NCBI RefSeq assembly: GCF_958979055.1
Contig: NC_084897.1
Span: forward strand, 25,411,128 to 25,475,127
Reading direction: 5' to 3'
DNA from: Alnus glutinosa
Lineage: Eukaryota > Streptophyta > Magnoliopsida > Fagales > Betulaceae
Length of the DNA: 64,000 nucleotides
The translations under genes and the position numbers were made by a program. The notes under the pieces were generated by a model that worked only from the letters and a program-made list of their open reading frames with translations, did no database searches and was not told the origin of the DNA. Positions 25,184 to 36,985 of this stretch are shown in pieces (positions within the stretch are counted from its first letter, which is position 1; each line of letters begins with the position of its first letter).

Positions 25184-25929
25184 ATGGCAATCAAAATCCA
25201 TGCTTTGCTTTGCTTGGGCCTTGTCTTAAGCTTTATGTCTATGGCTTCTGCCATTTCAGGAACTGCCACTTACTATACTGTATATGTTCGTGAGTATCTA
25301 TACAACACCCTAGCTCTCCTTTTCTTCGATCATTCTCTTAAAGTAGGGAAGTATGGCTAGATTGATAGATTAGGATGTATATTGGCGTGATTAGAAAAAT
25401 GCTATTTATTATATTGTTATACAATCGTCATACAACATAAATAAAATGACAAGACAAGCTTTTGTTAATTAATTTAAAGGTTGATTTTTACTAACACGTG
25501 ATCTCAATTATATGGCAGTTATATAACAATCTATAAAATAACATTGCTTTTAGATAAGTCAAAAATCTTTGTCAAATCTGCAAAAATGAGGTTTATATAA
25601 GAAAATGCTAATTAACGCGGTAAATGTTTGTATGTGGTATATATATAGCGTCTGCATGCTACGGGTATCAAGACCAAGGAGTTATGATAGCGGCGGCTAG
25701 CGATGCCCTGTATGAAAATGGGGCTGCGTGTGGCAGAATGTACAGGGTTAGGTGCACAGGCCCTACAAACCAAGGAGTACCACAGCCTTGCAGGGGTGAA
25801 GTAACAGTGAAGATCGTAGATCGTTGCCCATCCCCAGGATGCCAATCAACCATTGACCTCTCTCAAGAGGCCTTCTCCGCCATCGCTGACCCTGCAGCTG
25901 GAAAAATCAACATAGAATACAACCAGTAA
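25184..25929 (+). CDS. EG45-like domain / plant natriuretic peptide-like secreted protein, copy 2
   Basis: Exons 25184-25289 and 25649-25929 encode 128 residues with the same intron position and phase as copy 1. The signal peptide (MAIKIHALLCLGLVLSFMSM...) ends at residue 23. The six cysteines are kept. The segment is PQPCRGEVTVKIVDRCPSPGC, the more usual family form, and it ends KINIEYNQ. The two genes lie head to tail about 4.2 kb apart and clearly arose by tandem duplication. The duplicate includes about 190 bp of promoter and several hundred bp of 3' flank. The 359-nt intron is longer than in copy 1 because it holds a fold-back element (25395-25551). The differences from copy 1 cluster in the surface loop around residues 70-95, which may reflect functional divergence or just drift. 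Confidence 0.93.
25395..25551. mobile_element. Fold-back MITE in the intron of EG45-like gene 2
   Basis: The left end AAAAATGCTATTTATTATATTG pairs with the reverse complement of the right end (AAAAGCAATGTTATTTTATAG). The sequence is absent from the matching intron of copy 1, so it arrived after the gene duplication or was lost from copy 1. Confidence 0.6.
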
Positions 25930-26588
25930 GCTGCCTAGCACATATTTATTGTTTATTTTTGTTTGAATATTAACGTTCCTTAATTTCAGTACTATTAATT
26001 CCTGCTAGTTTATGTTGGCCATAATTTTGTGTGATTTATTTATTTATTTATTTTCTATGTTGTGATTTACAGGGTTTGATTCTCCACGAAGAGAATTATA
26101 AGCCGTTTCTCCATGAAGAGAGTAATAGTATTGATAATGATGCTGCAATAAGAAGCTGATCATGGAAATTGGTCATTTTTCCATGGAACAGAACGATCGA
26201 TCTGGCGATAGAATAGTACTTGTATCATTGTATGTGTTCACCAAAAAAGAAAAGAAATAATACGAATCCTTCAACTCTCTCACGAGCATTGCCATTGGAA
26301 TAATTCTGATTTTCAGAGTTTGTCAACAAAATATAGTGTGGAATATTTAAAAGAAAAAATATGTAGGAAACCAAGAAAAGAGCATGATTTATGTCAAGTA
26401 CAATTGGCTAGACACCAATTTTATTTCATCTTTTTATTTCTTTTTTTTTTTTGAAAAAAATGAGTGTCCAAAAAAAAAAGTAATTGTAAATAGTGATTGA
26501 CGAAGATAACTTGGCAGTGAGAAGAAAGAAATTGTGACATCAAATTAGTCAGCTTGACCGAGAGCGTGCAAATGGACTAATGAACCTA

Positions 26589-26902
26589 GTCTCCATTTGA
26601 TTTAGCGGTTTTAAAATTTGTGGTTTGAAAAATGAAAGATTTTTAAATGAAGCTAATGAAATTGTAATTTTTAAAAATGCACTTAAGCAATTTGTAAAAT
26701 TACAGTTTTACCTTAAAATTGTGCATTTTTTTAAAACGTATTCCCTTGCGTGCGGTTTTATAATGTGAAAAATCTAATTTTTTCACGCCACCAATTTTTA
26801 TTTATTTTTCTTTTTTTTTCAAATGGACTTTCAAATATGACACTTTTCGCAATTTTGTTTAAAAACATACTTTTGACTTGTGAAAATAACATGCCAAACA
26901 CA
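26589..26902. mobile_element. MITE of the 'TTTGATTTAGCGGTTTT' family, copy 2
   Basis: It has the same inverted ends and ATTTTAAAATT-rich body as the element at 14164-14470. The copy at 32420-32625 is its duplicate in the second segment, shortened at the right. Confidence 0.5.
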
Positions 26903-27337
26903 TTGTTAGTAACAAGAGTCGAATGCTTTTTTCGTCAATCTATTTAGGAGATTAACAACAAATTGTATTTCGGTAAATTTTTTGCTAGAATTATTACCAT
27001 ATATAGTCACATATTAAAATCACTTATTAGCTTTCACGTGAATTGAAGCGTTAACGGAGATATTCTTGTAAAAGTCAAATGCACAAGGATAACTAAGTTC
27101 TCCCCTCCAAATTAGCTAGGTTGAAAAAAAATCTATTAACATTAAACTGAAATCTGTCTGTATATATATATATATAGTACGTGATTCTCACATATATAAT
27201 ACATGTGAGAATGAAGAATCACATGCTCTATTCAAAATCTATAATATATATGTGTTGGTACAGTATTTGGTACGTGTAAACTGCATGTTCTTCGTGTTCT
27301 CCAAAAATACTTGGGGTATAGGTCTATTTATAGACGG

Positions 27338-27580
27338 GATTTGATTCTTTTACAACACCAATACAACAACTGTACAACAATCCCTCATATGAGGGTGGGT
27401 CCCACATAAAGACGTAGAGTCAAATTAACTTGAATTGATGGCTGATTGGTGCACAACAATTGTGCACTTTTGTAGACACATGGGATGGGACCCATGTGAT
27501 GGGTCCCACTCCATGTGTCTACAAACCTATACAACAGTTGCACAACTGTTGTGCATGAGTTTTTTCTCAACCTAAATTAG
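27338..27580. mobile_element. MITE of the 'GGGATTTGATTC...CAACAACTG' family
   Basis: The region begins GGGATTTGATTCTTTTACAACACC and contains CTCATATGAGGGTGGGTCCCA and TTGTGCAACTGTTGTAT-type inverted stretches. Shorter relatives lie at 42558-42692 and 53609-53740. The matching place in the second segment (about 33065-33100) has two of these stretches missing. Confidence 0.5.
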
Positions 27581-27851
27581 ATTTCTATTCCCACACGCAT
27601 AATCTAGAAGTGCTTAGAATTTGATTGGTCTGGGAGTCCTATCCTCATTCAACTGAGAGTTGGATGATTGACCAGATTCTTTAAGGAGTTCTCATTAGAC
27701 CCGGATTGGGACTGCTATCCCAATTCGATTTGAAATAAGATTATTCTCAACTATATGTATTTTTCTATCTCTCTCTCTCACACACACACATGTGTGTGTG
27801 TGTGAGAGAGAGATAGAGAGAGAGAGAGAGAGAATCAGGTACCCTAAGAAA

Positions 27852-27885
<34 letters not shown>

Positions 27886-28873
27886 ATTTAATTTAATAAA
27901 CCGAATTAATTTTTTTTTTTTTAAAAAAAAAAAAATTCTTTTGTCCAATGCACAAAGAAAGGTCTTCGTCTTCACGGATGTGTAAAGTTCATAGTCACAT
28001 ATTTTCTTTGACTAGAAATATATAGCTTGAATTTACAAAGTCCATCACGCATCTTCATCTCATTGCGATAATTAAGGGACAGTTTGGCACGTCTGCGACC
28101 CTCAAGGATAATTAAAACAAAATTACCTGTCCATTATTGAATTGACAAATATTCTTAAAATATGTAATTATCACCTACATTTTTAACATGTATTGGCCAT
28201 AAACTTGAGATTGTGCAACCAAGTTCCAGTGGGATCGATTAATATGAATGTATTGGCCACATAACAACTCAAGTATATATGGTGCATAATTGACTTAGGA
28301 TTTGGTTTGGATTCAGTTTCAGTTATATTAATTGAACATATTCAAATTGGAATATGTGTATCGTAATAGTCCACACAAGAAACACGTGTCCCAATCCCAA
28401 CAGGTTACGTTCTAACTAGAATTAGATCGATCGATTCGTCGAAATTGAAACACGTGTCTCGTAACAAGACACAAAAGACAAGTATTCCAATCTCAACGGG
28501 TCTAATTTTAACCCAAACGGAATTCAAAATATCATCCTATCAACAAAAAAGAGTAACAAATGAAAGAGACGTGATTTGCGGATCGGAGTATTTGTTTTTC
28601 AACATTATCTGGTTTAGTTTGAACGTTAAAATTTAGTATTCATATATATATATGTTTCACCAAAATTCACACATGTAAACTTCCGAATCAGTTCAACCTT
28701 TTCAATTAAATTCAACATATCCATCATTATATGCACTTCATTTAATTCATATGATTGTAAATAGTCACTTGGTTTTTGAGTTTCTACTTTTCAGTTGGTT
28801 TAAGATCTTGAAAAAGGAAGATGCATGTCCATATTCTCTCTCTCTTTCTTTATCTGATTCTCTATTTTTTTTT

Positions 28874-28875
<2 letters not shown>

Positions 28876-28928
<53 letters not shown>
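28876..28928. repeat. (AT)n microsatellite
   Basis: An uninterrupted run of AT of about 52 bp. Confidence 0.95.
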
Positions 28929-28930
<2 letters not shown>

Positions 28931-29109
28931 CTTTAAATTGCCCCATTGAAAGTTACAAAAGTCTTGAGGTCTATGATCTAGCTAAATATGTAAGAGTTTT
29001 TAATTTTTTTTATCAATTGCATCCATCCAACCAAAAAGAAAAAGGAATAATTATCAGTTATATGTGAGAGCTGATAACTGATAATAGAACTAGTACTAGT
29101 ATAATAATT

Positions 29110-29500
29110 AGTGATGAAAAATGTAATATTATTCTAGATGTTACTCAAAATCTGACTTCTACTGATGCACTTCTTAGAAAAGTTTTTGTTGTTCTTTTAA
29201 CTTCTCAGTTGACTGCATCTTCTGGTTGTAGAAATTTATTTTTGGAGGGGATATTCTACTTGTTATTCTTGCTATCAACAATCCTCATCTCTTCTTGGCC
29301 TTTTTCTAATTGTATTTCAAATATTAGTTTAGTTTCATCTTCATTTCATAGCTGGAATGCTTTGAAAGTATATCGTAGTTTCAACTTTCGTGCACTTTGT
29401 TCAGATAAATAGATCGCTTTCAATCATGTTTTTTGAAGCATTACCATAAGATCTCTTATCTTCTCTTCCATTAGGATAAAAAGTTGGAAAAATCCACCCT
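29110..29500 (+). pseudogene. Decayed RNase H-like (RVT_3) domain of a retroelement, copy 1
   Basis: A broken reading frame reads VISDEKCNIILDVTQ ... NLFLEGIFYLL ... AFNHVF and ends near the IRSPIF stretch. This is the pattern of the plant RNase-H-type domain found at the end of non-LTR retroelement polyproteins (FLEGDALLV, SAWNAL and FRAHxLAKWAA in better copies). Stops and frameshifts interrupt it. The same fragment sits at 35165-35600 in the second segment, so it predates the segmental duplication. Confidence 0.6.
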
Positions 29501-30511
29501 GATAATCCTTCCCCCATATTTAATTAAAAAAAAAAAAACTGCAGTAATTAGTATATCAGAGTCTTTTGATTGTGTTTTAGAAAGTAAGTATTACATACAT
29601 GAAAATAACTATTCTTAACAAGTGGAGAATATCAACTGCTTCCTCATTAATTATAACTATTATAATGCTATTTTCATTAATATTCTTCATTTTTCAAAAA
29701 AAAAAAAAAAAAAAATCACACTCTATTAAAAATACATAAAAGAATTACAATTGAATAAATATATAGACACACACACATATATATCCATTGAATAAATTGG
29801 ATTAGAAAAAATTCTTCCACTCCAATTCAAAAGAAAACTTTGCCTTTCTCAAAATTCAAAAATTTCTTTTTTATATAACATTTTCTCTCACAACAGAAAT
29901 ATTATTTACTCTCCTCGACCTAAACTTATCTTTTATTTCTGTTGCTTGCCAAGAGTCCAATGAACCAAACCGAAGGTGGGTCAATCAAAGGAGTAGTTGT
30001 CAATGTAGAGGCCCAAGCCCATACACACCTACACGGGCCTTTTTTTCTTCTTCTTCTTCTGTAAACCTCTTCTATAATTTGTTTTTCCACGAAAATAATT
30101 TTTTTTTCTACTTAATTTATTGTTGGAGGATCAAATTATTAAAAAAAGAAAAAAGAAAAAAAAAAAAGTCTTTATAATACCCTCAGCTCTCTAGACCGAG
30201 TGCATATATACTTTTATTGGAAAAAAGAAGAAGTAATTTGAACCTCTTCAATCTAACTCATTCTTATTCTTTCATAAAAGAACGTGTCAACAAATTTTGT
30301 AGATAAAGAAAAACAATTATTTTAGACATGAAAAAGAAATAAATCATATGGGATGAACATGACATAATTTGCTTCGTACCAATTTGAAAATTTTACCAGT
30401 TCCCCATTTTGTCACAAGGCAAAAAGAATTAAAAACATGTATTTTTAAATTTTTCGGTAATCAAAAACATGTATCTATTTTACGGAAGATCACAAGAATT
30501 GGCAAGACATT

Positions 30512-30776
30512 GACAATGTACCTTATTTTCCTTTTATAAGATTGATTGGTAATCAAATCAAATATAGAGATTAAGGTGGTTGACCTACGTCCACAAGAAA
30601 AAATTCAAAGGATTACATTTTGTTTTTATTCCTTTATCGTTTTACAATACATAATACTTATATTTATAGTTATAGGAGTATTGAGATAGATAAGAATGAT
30701 TTATCATCAAACCAATTACAATCAATCTTACAAAAGAGAAATAACGCACAATATCAATATAATATATTCTCTAACA
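30512..30776 (-). mobile_element. Truncated solo LTR (duplicate of the one at 36986-37328)
   Basis: The right end ...TTCTCTAACA is followed by AGTAG, the target duplication also seen on the left of the copy at 36986. The left end is missing: the sequence jumps from GGCAAGACATTG directly into ACAATGTACCTTATTTTCC. That fits a deletion between two ATTG microhomologies relative to copy 2. Confidence 0.65.
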
Positions 30777-31514
30777 AGTAGGATGCCATTGACAATAGTC
30801 TCTATATGCCTTTTAAGAATGGAAATCCCAGCAAATGTAAGACAGTAATATTTATGGGGTCTATTTGTCTGAGCAAATTTCAAGAAGCCCACCTCAGCTC
30901 AAGCAAGCAGGTAGCAAATTTCAAGTAACCCATCTCAACTCGAACATGTAGATTTCATTAGAATTGTCTCGAATTTTTTGCTTGAATTCCTATCGATCAA
31001 GACAATAAATTGTTAAATATACATCTACCTGTTCCACTATTAGTTGGCTGGCTGCTAGTAAATTGGCTGAAAATAGCTTCTATATATAAAGAACTACCTA
31101 CTTAATTAAACGTACGGATCTGTGTGTCTGTTCCCCCCCAGCTCAGAAAAATTTGATTGAGGTTGTCCCTCCCCTACCTAATACACAAACTAACCAAATT
31201 ACTGCATTATTAAATAACTACCATATATTAGTTTTACATTGGTTATTATTATATATTTAAAGAAAATATTCTTCTTGCGGTAATTAACTGGCAACCAGAT
31301 GGGTTCAAATTAAAACATATTCAGTGAATGCACACTGCAAGCTGTCTCTTTCATCTTCCCTTTGAGTGATCATGATATACAAATTAAATTGCCGTGGGAA
31401 ATGATGTGATCATGATCAGTTACGTATTTAGTCTACTGCTGCTGATTCAGATAGCTGGATTTTCGCACTGGCGGGCTAGATGATAAGTCCCTGCAAAATA
31501 AGAGATGATAAGTA

Positions 31515-31538
31515 CAGCATTATTATCAATACTATTAC
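31515..31538. repeat. Left arm of a 24-bp perfect inverted repeat at the duplication junction
   Basis: This stretch is the exact reverse complement of 31990-32013. The right arm belongs to the duplicated EG45 3' flank. The left arm has no counterpart in the first copy and so was created at the junction. Confidence 0.85.
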
Positions 31539-31554
31539 GTTTCTCCATGAAGAG

Positions 31555-31983
31555 TGTTGATGATATTTTTGGGCAGGTTACGTGGCATGATCAGAGACGT
31601 CCTTTTTTTTTATGCTGGCCTGTAAAATAGGAAAGACCCGTCGGGGGTTGACCGGCGGAGCCTCCTCCGACGATCAAGTCAGTCCAGTGTTTGTAAGAAG
31701 GAGAGAGAGAGAGAGAGAAAAAATGGCTCTGGGGAGAATAACAGAACCTGATACTCCCTTTTATACTCATACATGTTATATGTCCATTTTGCCCTTGTCA
31801 AGCACAAGGTCCAATGGAGACGTCTGATGTCTTCTCTGACTTGATTTGACTGGCCTCATAAACATTGAAGGCTTCCTGCGACCTCAAGTTCTATTTCTTG
31901 GGACTAATTATTCCAGGGTTTGAAATCCCATAAAGTAGGCCAACCTGGCCCACTCCAAAGCGGGAACAAATATTTCCCTAACA
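31555..31983 (-). mobile_element. Solo LTR (429 bp) with AAGAG target duplication
   Basis: AAGAG flanks both ends (31550-31554 and 31984-31988). On the minus strand the LTR starts TGTTAGGGAAATATTTG and ends ATCATCAACA. It has a TATA box (GTATAAAAGGGAG, minus strand, about 31767-31755) followed by a CT-rich leader and a GTCGGAGGAGGCTCCGCCGG block. Removing it and one AAGAG restores the EG45 3' flank exactly as in copy 1. The 71-codon plus-strand frame inside it is not a gene. Confidence 0.8.
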
Positions 31984-31989
31984 AAGAGA

Positions 31990-32013
31990 GTAATAGTATT
32001 GATAATAATGCTG
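31990..32013. repeat. Right arm of the 24-bp inverted repeat at the duplication junction
   Basis: Part of the duplicated EG45 3' flank (matches about 26130-26153 with one difference). It is the reverse complement of 31515-31538. Confidence 0.85.
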
Positions 32014-32690
32014 CAATAAGAAGCTGATCATGGAAATTGGTCATTTTTCCATGGAACAGAACGATCGATCTGGCGATAGAATAGTACTTGTATCATTGTA
32101 TGTGTTCACCAAAAAAGAAAAGAAATAATACGAATCCTTCAACTCTCTCTCGAGCATTGCCATTGGAATGAGTTTGTCAACAAAATATAGTGTGGAATAT
32201 TTAAAAGAAAAAATATGTAGGAAACCATGAAAAGAGCATTATTTATGACAAGTACAATTGGCTAGACACCAATTTTATTTCATCTTTTTTTTTTTTTGTT
32301 TTAAAAAAAAAAAATTGCAAATAGTGATAGACAAAGATAACCTGACAGTGAGGCGAAAGAAATTGTCACATCAAATTAGTCGGCTTGAACGAGAGCGTGC
32401 ATATGGACTAATGAACCTAGTGTTCACTTGATTTTACGGTTTTAAAATTTGCGGTTTGAAAAATAAACGATTTCTAAACGAAGCTAATTAAATTATAATT
32501 TTTAAAAGTGTATTTAAACGGTTTGTACAATTATAGTTTAATCTTAAAATTGTGCATTTTTTTTAAAACGCATTCCCTTTCGTGTGGTTTTATAACATGT
32601 AAAAATCTACTTATTTTAGGCCACCAGTTATTTTCTTTTTTTTTTTTTCTTTTCTTTTTTCAAATTGATTTTCTATCAATATTAAACTGA

Positions 32691-32875
32691 AGAGATATGA
32701 TCTTTTGTCACTCCAAAACACAATTCTTGACCACTTTGCCCATGTAGCAAGGTGGTCCTCTAATTAGCTTTATAATTTTTTTTTTCTGAAAAAAAATAAA
32801 AAATAAAAGTAAAAATTGCCACGTGGATAAAAATGGTCAGAAGTTGTGTCTTGAGATGACAATGTATCATATCTC
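32691..32875. mobile_element. hAT-like MITE (185 bp) with 8-bp target duplication
   Basis: TAAACTGA lies on both sides (32683-32690 and 32876-32883). The ends AGAGATATGATC and the reverse complement of CATATCTC form inverted repeats. The matching place in copy 1 (near 27130) is empty, with a single 'taaactga'. Confidence 0.75.
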
Positions 32876-33981
32876 TAAACTGAAACCTGTCTTTATATAT
32901 AGTACGTGATTCTCACATATATTTTAAATGGCATACGAGAATGAAGAATCACATGCCCTATTAAAAATCTATAATATAAATGTGTTGGTACAGTTTTCGA
33001 TACGTGTGAATTGCACGTTCTTCGTGCTCTTCAAGAATACGTGGGGTATATGCATATTTATAGGCAAAGATGTGGAGTCAAATTAACGTGAATTAGATTT
33101 CTATTCTCGCATGCATAACCTAAGAGTGCTTGGAATTTGATTTGGTTTGGGAGTCCTATTCTCATTCAACTTGAAGTTGGACGGTATACCAGATTCTTCA
33201 AAGAGTCTTTATTAAATCCAAATTGAGACTACTATCCCAATTCGACTGGAGTAGGATTATTCTCAACTATATGTATTACTCTCTCTCTCACACACACTCG
33301 CGCACGTGCGCCCACACATACATATAGATATTATGTGAGAATTATATACTCTAAGAAAATATATGTCAATTTAATTTAAATTGAAACAAAATTACCTGTC
33401 CATTATTAAATTGACATGTATTATTAAAAGATGTAATTCTCACCTACATTTTTAACATATATTGGCCACATAACAACTCAAGTATATATGGTGCATAATT
33501 GACTTCGATCAGGATTTGTTTGGATTCTGTTTCAGTTTTATTAATTGAACCTATTTAAATTGGGACATATGTATCGATCGTAATAGTCCACACAAGAAAT
33601 TAAACACGGGTCTTAATCTCAACAAATTTCGTTCAAACTAAAATTAGATCTGTTGAAATTGAGACATGTATCTTATAACAAGACACAAATGACATGTATT
33701 CCGATCTCAACTAGTACTCTAATTTCAACCCAAAGAATCCAAAATATAACGCTATCAACAAAAAAAAAAAAAAAAAAAGAGTAATAAATAAAATAGAAAA
33801 TAATAAGAGGCGTGATTTGTGGAGTATTTGTTTTTCAACATTATCTGGTTTAGTTTGAACGTTGAAATTTAGTATTCATATGTTTCACCAAAATTCACGC
33901 ACATATAAACTTCCGTATGATCAGTTCAACCTTTACAATTAAATTCAACATATCCATCATTACATGCACTTCATTTCATAT

Positions 33982-34159
33982 AGAGATATGATCTTTTGTC
34001 ATTCCAAAATACAACTCTTAACTATCTTATCTATATGACAAAGTGGTCCTGCTTTAGGGTTTTTTTTTTTTTTTTTTCTAGAAAAAAGTCAAAATAAAAA
34101 TTACCACGTGAACAAAAATAATTAAGAGTTGTATCTTATAGTGACAATATACCACATCT
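33982..34159. mobile_element. Second copy of the same hAT-like MITE
   Basis: It has the same body as 32691-32875 (GAGATATGATCTTTTGTCA..., the CACGTGAACAAAAATA stretch). It is flanked by ATTTCATAT and ATTTCGTAT, a target duplication with one change. It is absent from the matching place in copy 1 near 28747. Confidence 0.7.
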
Positions 34160-34548
34160 ATTTCGTATATATGATTGTAAATAGTCACTTGGTTTTTGAG
34201 TTTCTACTTTCAGTTGGTTTAAGATCTTGAAAAAGGAAGATACATGTCATTGAAAAAGGAATATATATATATATATTCTTTCTATCTTTCGATTCTTTCT
34301 TTATCTGACTCTCTAGCTGTTTTATCATTTTTTTTTTTTGAAAAAAAAGAAGAAGAAGTTATTTCTTTAAATTTGCCCCATTGAAAGTTACAAAAAAGTC
34401 TTGAGGTCTATGAGCTATGCTAAATATGTAAGAGTTTTGATTTTTTTTTTCTTTTGATTTTTTTTTTATCAATTGCATCCATCCAAAAAAAAAAGAAAAA
34501 AAAAAGGAATAATTACCAGTTATATGTGAGAGCTGCTTAAAATATATA

Positions 34549-35107
34549 GGAAAAATCATATTTAGTGCCTAGATTTTTATATGATTTGAATTTAGTCCTT
34601 AGATTTCTAATTTCAAGAATATGGTCCTTAGGTTTTGCTCAAATTTTAAATAGGTTCCTCTATCACTTTTCTATCAAAATGAATGGTTTGTCATATGTGT
34701 CACGTGTGTCTCAATTGACACACTAGCGTTCATATCAACATCTAATATCAATGCCATATCATTAAGAGCCAAATCATCCATAAAAAACAAAACAAAAGAC
34801 CCTTACTCCAAAAACAAAAATCATCTTTTTTGTTATTTTAATCTTCTAGATTTGTAGTGTTTGAGGAAAATCCATTAACTTTGACGCTGAGATAGACCTA
34901 GGCGTGTTAAATGAGGCACACGTGACAAATAAAAAATCATTAACTTTGACGGTAAAGTGATAAAGGGACTAATATTCGTCCTTTTAAGATTTTGAAAATG
35001 GATTTTAAAACTTGAGTAAAACTTAAGAACCTTATTCTTAAAATTGAAAACTCAATGACTAAATTCAAATAAGGTAAAAACTTAAGGATTAAATATGATT
35101 TTTTCCC
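34549..35107. mobile_element. Fold-back DNA transposon (559 bp)
   Basis: It starts GGAAAAATCATATTTAGTGCC and ends with the reverse complement of GGGAAAAAATCATATTTAATCC. The inner parts are also inverted (CACGTGTGTCTCAATTGACACACTAG against GGCACACGTGACAAAT). There is no coding frame. It is absent from the matching place in copy 1 (about 29075). Confidence 0.75.
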
Positions 35108-35164
35108 ATATATATATAATACAACTTAGGATATGTTGATAGCATAATAGAACCGGTAGTACAA

Positions 35165-35600
35165 TAATTAGTGATGAAAAAAGTAATATTATTCTAGCTG
35201 TTACTCAAAAGCTGATTTCTATTGATGCACTTATTGGAAAAGCTTTGGCTGCTGTTTTGACTTCTCAGTAGGTTGCATCTTCTGATTGTGAAAATTTATT
35301 TTTGGAGGGGGATGCTCTACTTGTTATTATTGCTATCAACAATCCTCATATTTTCTTGGTTTTTAGCTAATTGTATTTCAAATATTAGTTTAGTTTTATT
35401 TTCACTTTATAGCTAGAATGTTTTAAAATTGTCTCGTAGTGCTGCTAACTTTCGTATACATTATTTAGCTAAATGGGCCACTTCCAATCATGTTTTTAGA
35501 AGCATTCCCATAAGATCTCCTATCTTCTCTTCCATTAAGATATATAAGAAGTGGGAAAGATCCACTCTCGAAATTCTTCTCCCATATTTAATTAAAAAAG
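35165..35600 (+). pseudogene. Decayed RNase H-like (RVT_3) domain, copy 2
   Basis: A duplicate of 29110-29500. Some stretches are nearer the family form here: FLEGDALLVIIAINNPH, and RSAANFRIHYLAKWATSNHVF at 35429 onward. Stops near 35270 and 35370 break it. It is a remnant, not a working gene. Confidence 0.65.
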
Positions 35601-35815
35601 AAAGAAAGAAAAGAACCAATAGTGTAATAGAGTCTTTTGATTGTATTTTGGAATAAGTATTAGATACATGAAAATAACTATTCTTAACAAGTGAAGAATA
35701 TCAACTGCTTCCTCATTAATTATAAATATTATAATATTATTTTCATTAATATTTTTTATTTTTTAAAAAAATCACATACTCTATTAAAAATAAATAAAAG
35801 AATTACAAGCTCTAA

Positions 35816-35818
<3 letters not shown>

Positions 35819-35889
<71 letters not shown>
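35819..35889. repeat. (AT)n microsatellite, about 71 bp
   Basis: A pure run of TA. The matching place in copy 1 has only 'acacacacatatatat', so the tract expanded after the duplication. Confidence 0.95.
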
Positions 35890-35891
<2 letters not shown>

Positions 35892-36162
35892 ATTGAATAA
35901 ATTGTATTAAAAAAAATTCTTCCAGTCCAATTGTTTCTCAAAATTCAAAAATTTATTTTTTATTGAACATTTTCTCACACAACATAAAAATATTATTTAC
36001 TCTCCTCGACCTAAACTTATCTTTTATTTCTGTTGCTGCCTTGCTGGCCAAGAGTCAAATGAACCAAACCGAAGGTGGGTCAATCAAAGGAGTCGTAGTC
36101 AATGTAGAGGCCCAAGCCCATACACACCTACACGGGCCAGGATGAAAAAGCAGTAATCTTTT

Positions 36163-36166
<4 letters not shown>

Positions 36167-36211
<45 letters not shown>
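36167..36211. repeat. Poly-T tract, 45 bases
   Basis: A run of 45 T. Copy 1 has only 'ttttttcttcttcttcttct' here. Length may be unreliable in sequencing. Confidence 0.9.
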
Positions 36212-36985
36212 CTGGGGGTGGGTCTCTTTAAACCTCTTCTATATATAAATTGTTTTTCCACGAAAATATTTTTTTTTCTCCTTAATTTATTGTTGGAGGA
36301 TAAAAATAAAAAATAAAAAAATAAAAGGGTCTTCATAATACTCTTGGCTCTCTAGACCAAGTGCACATACTTATATAGGAAAAAAATAAGAAAGAAAAAG
36401 TAATGTGAACCTCTTCAATCTAATTTTTATATTCTTATTCTGTCAGAAAAAAACGTGTAAACAAATTTTGTAGCAAAGAAAAACAATTATTTTAGAACAT
36501 GAAAGAGAAAATAATTCATATGTTATGAACATGACATAAATTGCTTCGTACCAATTCGAAAATTTTACCAGTTCCCTATTTTGTCACAAGGAAAAAAGAA
36601 TTAAAAATATGTATTTTTAAATTTTTGGGTAATCAAAAACATGTAACTATTTTACGGAAGGCCATGAGAAATTTAATTTTAAAATTATATCAAACCTTCC
36701 TAAATAAACATCCTAATTCCATCCCTGACCATGATAACTTTCAGTCATGAAATGGCAAGACATTGGTTGCCACTACATCATCTTCAGAACCCCTAAAAAT
36801 TCATCTATTAATGCTCTTGCCCATGAATTTCTGGGTTGCCAAACAGCAGTATGTGTACACAGGTAGAGTTGAATTTATAAAATCAAATTACACCAAGCTA
36901 TAAACAGTCCAAAACCAGCTAGTTTCCAAGAACCCATCCCACCCATAAAAGTCTTTGATCTTTCACATTTTCCTCACTGTAGTAG

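Larger units (their letters stand above)
26107..31508 (+). repeat. Segmental duplication, copy 1
   Basis: From the 3' flank of EG45-like gene 2 to 31508 the sequence is collinear with 31539-38052. Matched anchors: 26144/32005 (AAGAAGCTGATCATGGAAATT), 27180/32901 (TACGTGATTCTCACATAT), 29945/36020, 31020/37560 (TACCTGTTCCACTATTAG) and 31480/38020. No gene lies inside. Copy 1 has insertions of its own around 27338-27408 and 27433-27580 (MITE pieces) and a deletion at 30509-30512. Confidence 0.85.

Noticed and set aside
31612..31827. 71-codon frame within the solo LTR
   Set aside because: It lies wholly inside the LTR, antisense to it, and includes the GA run (REREREK).
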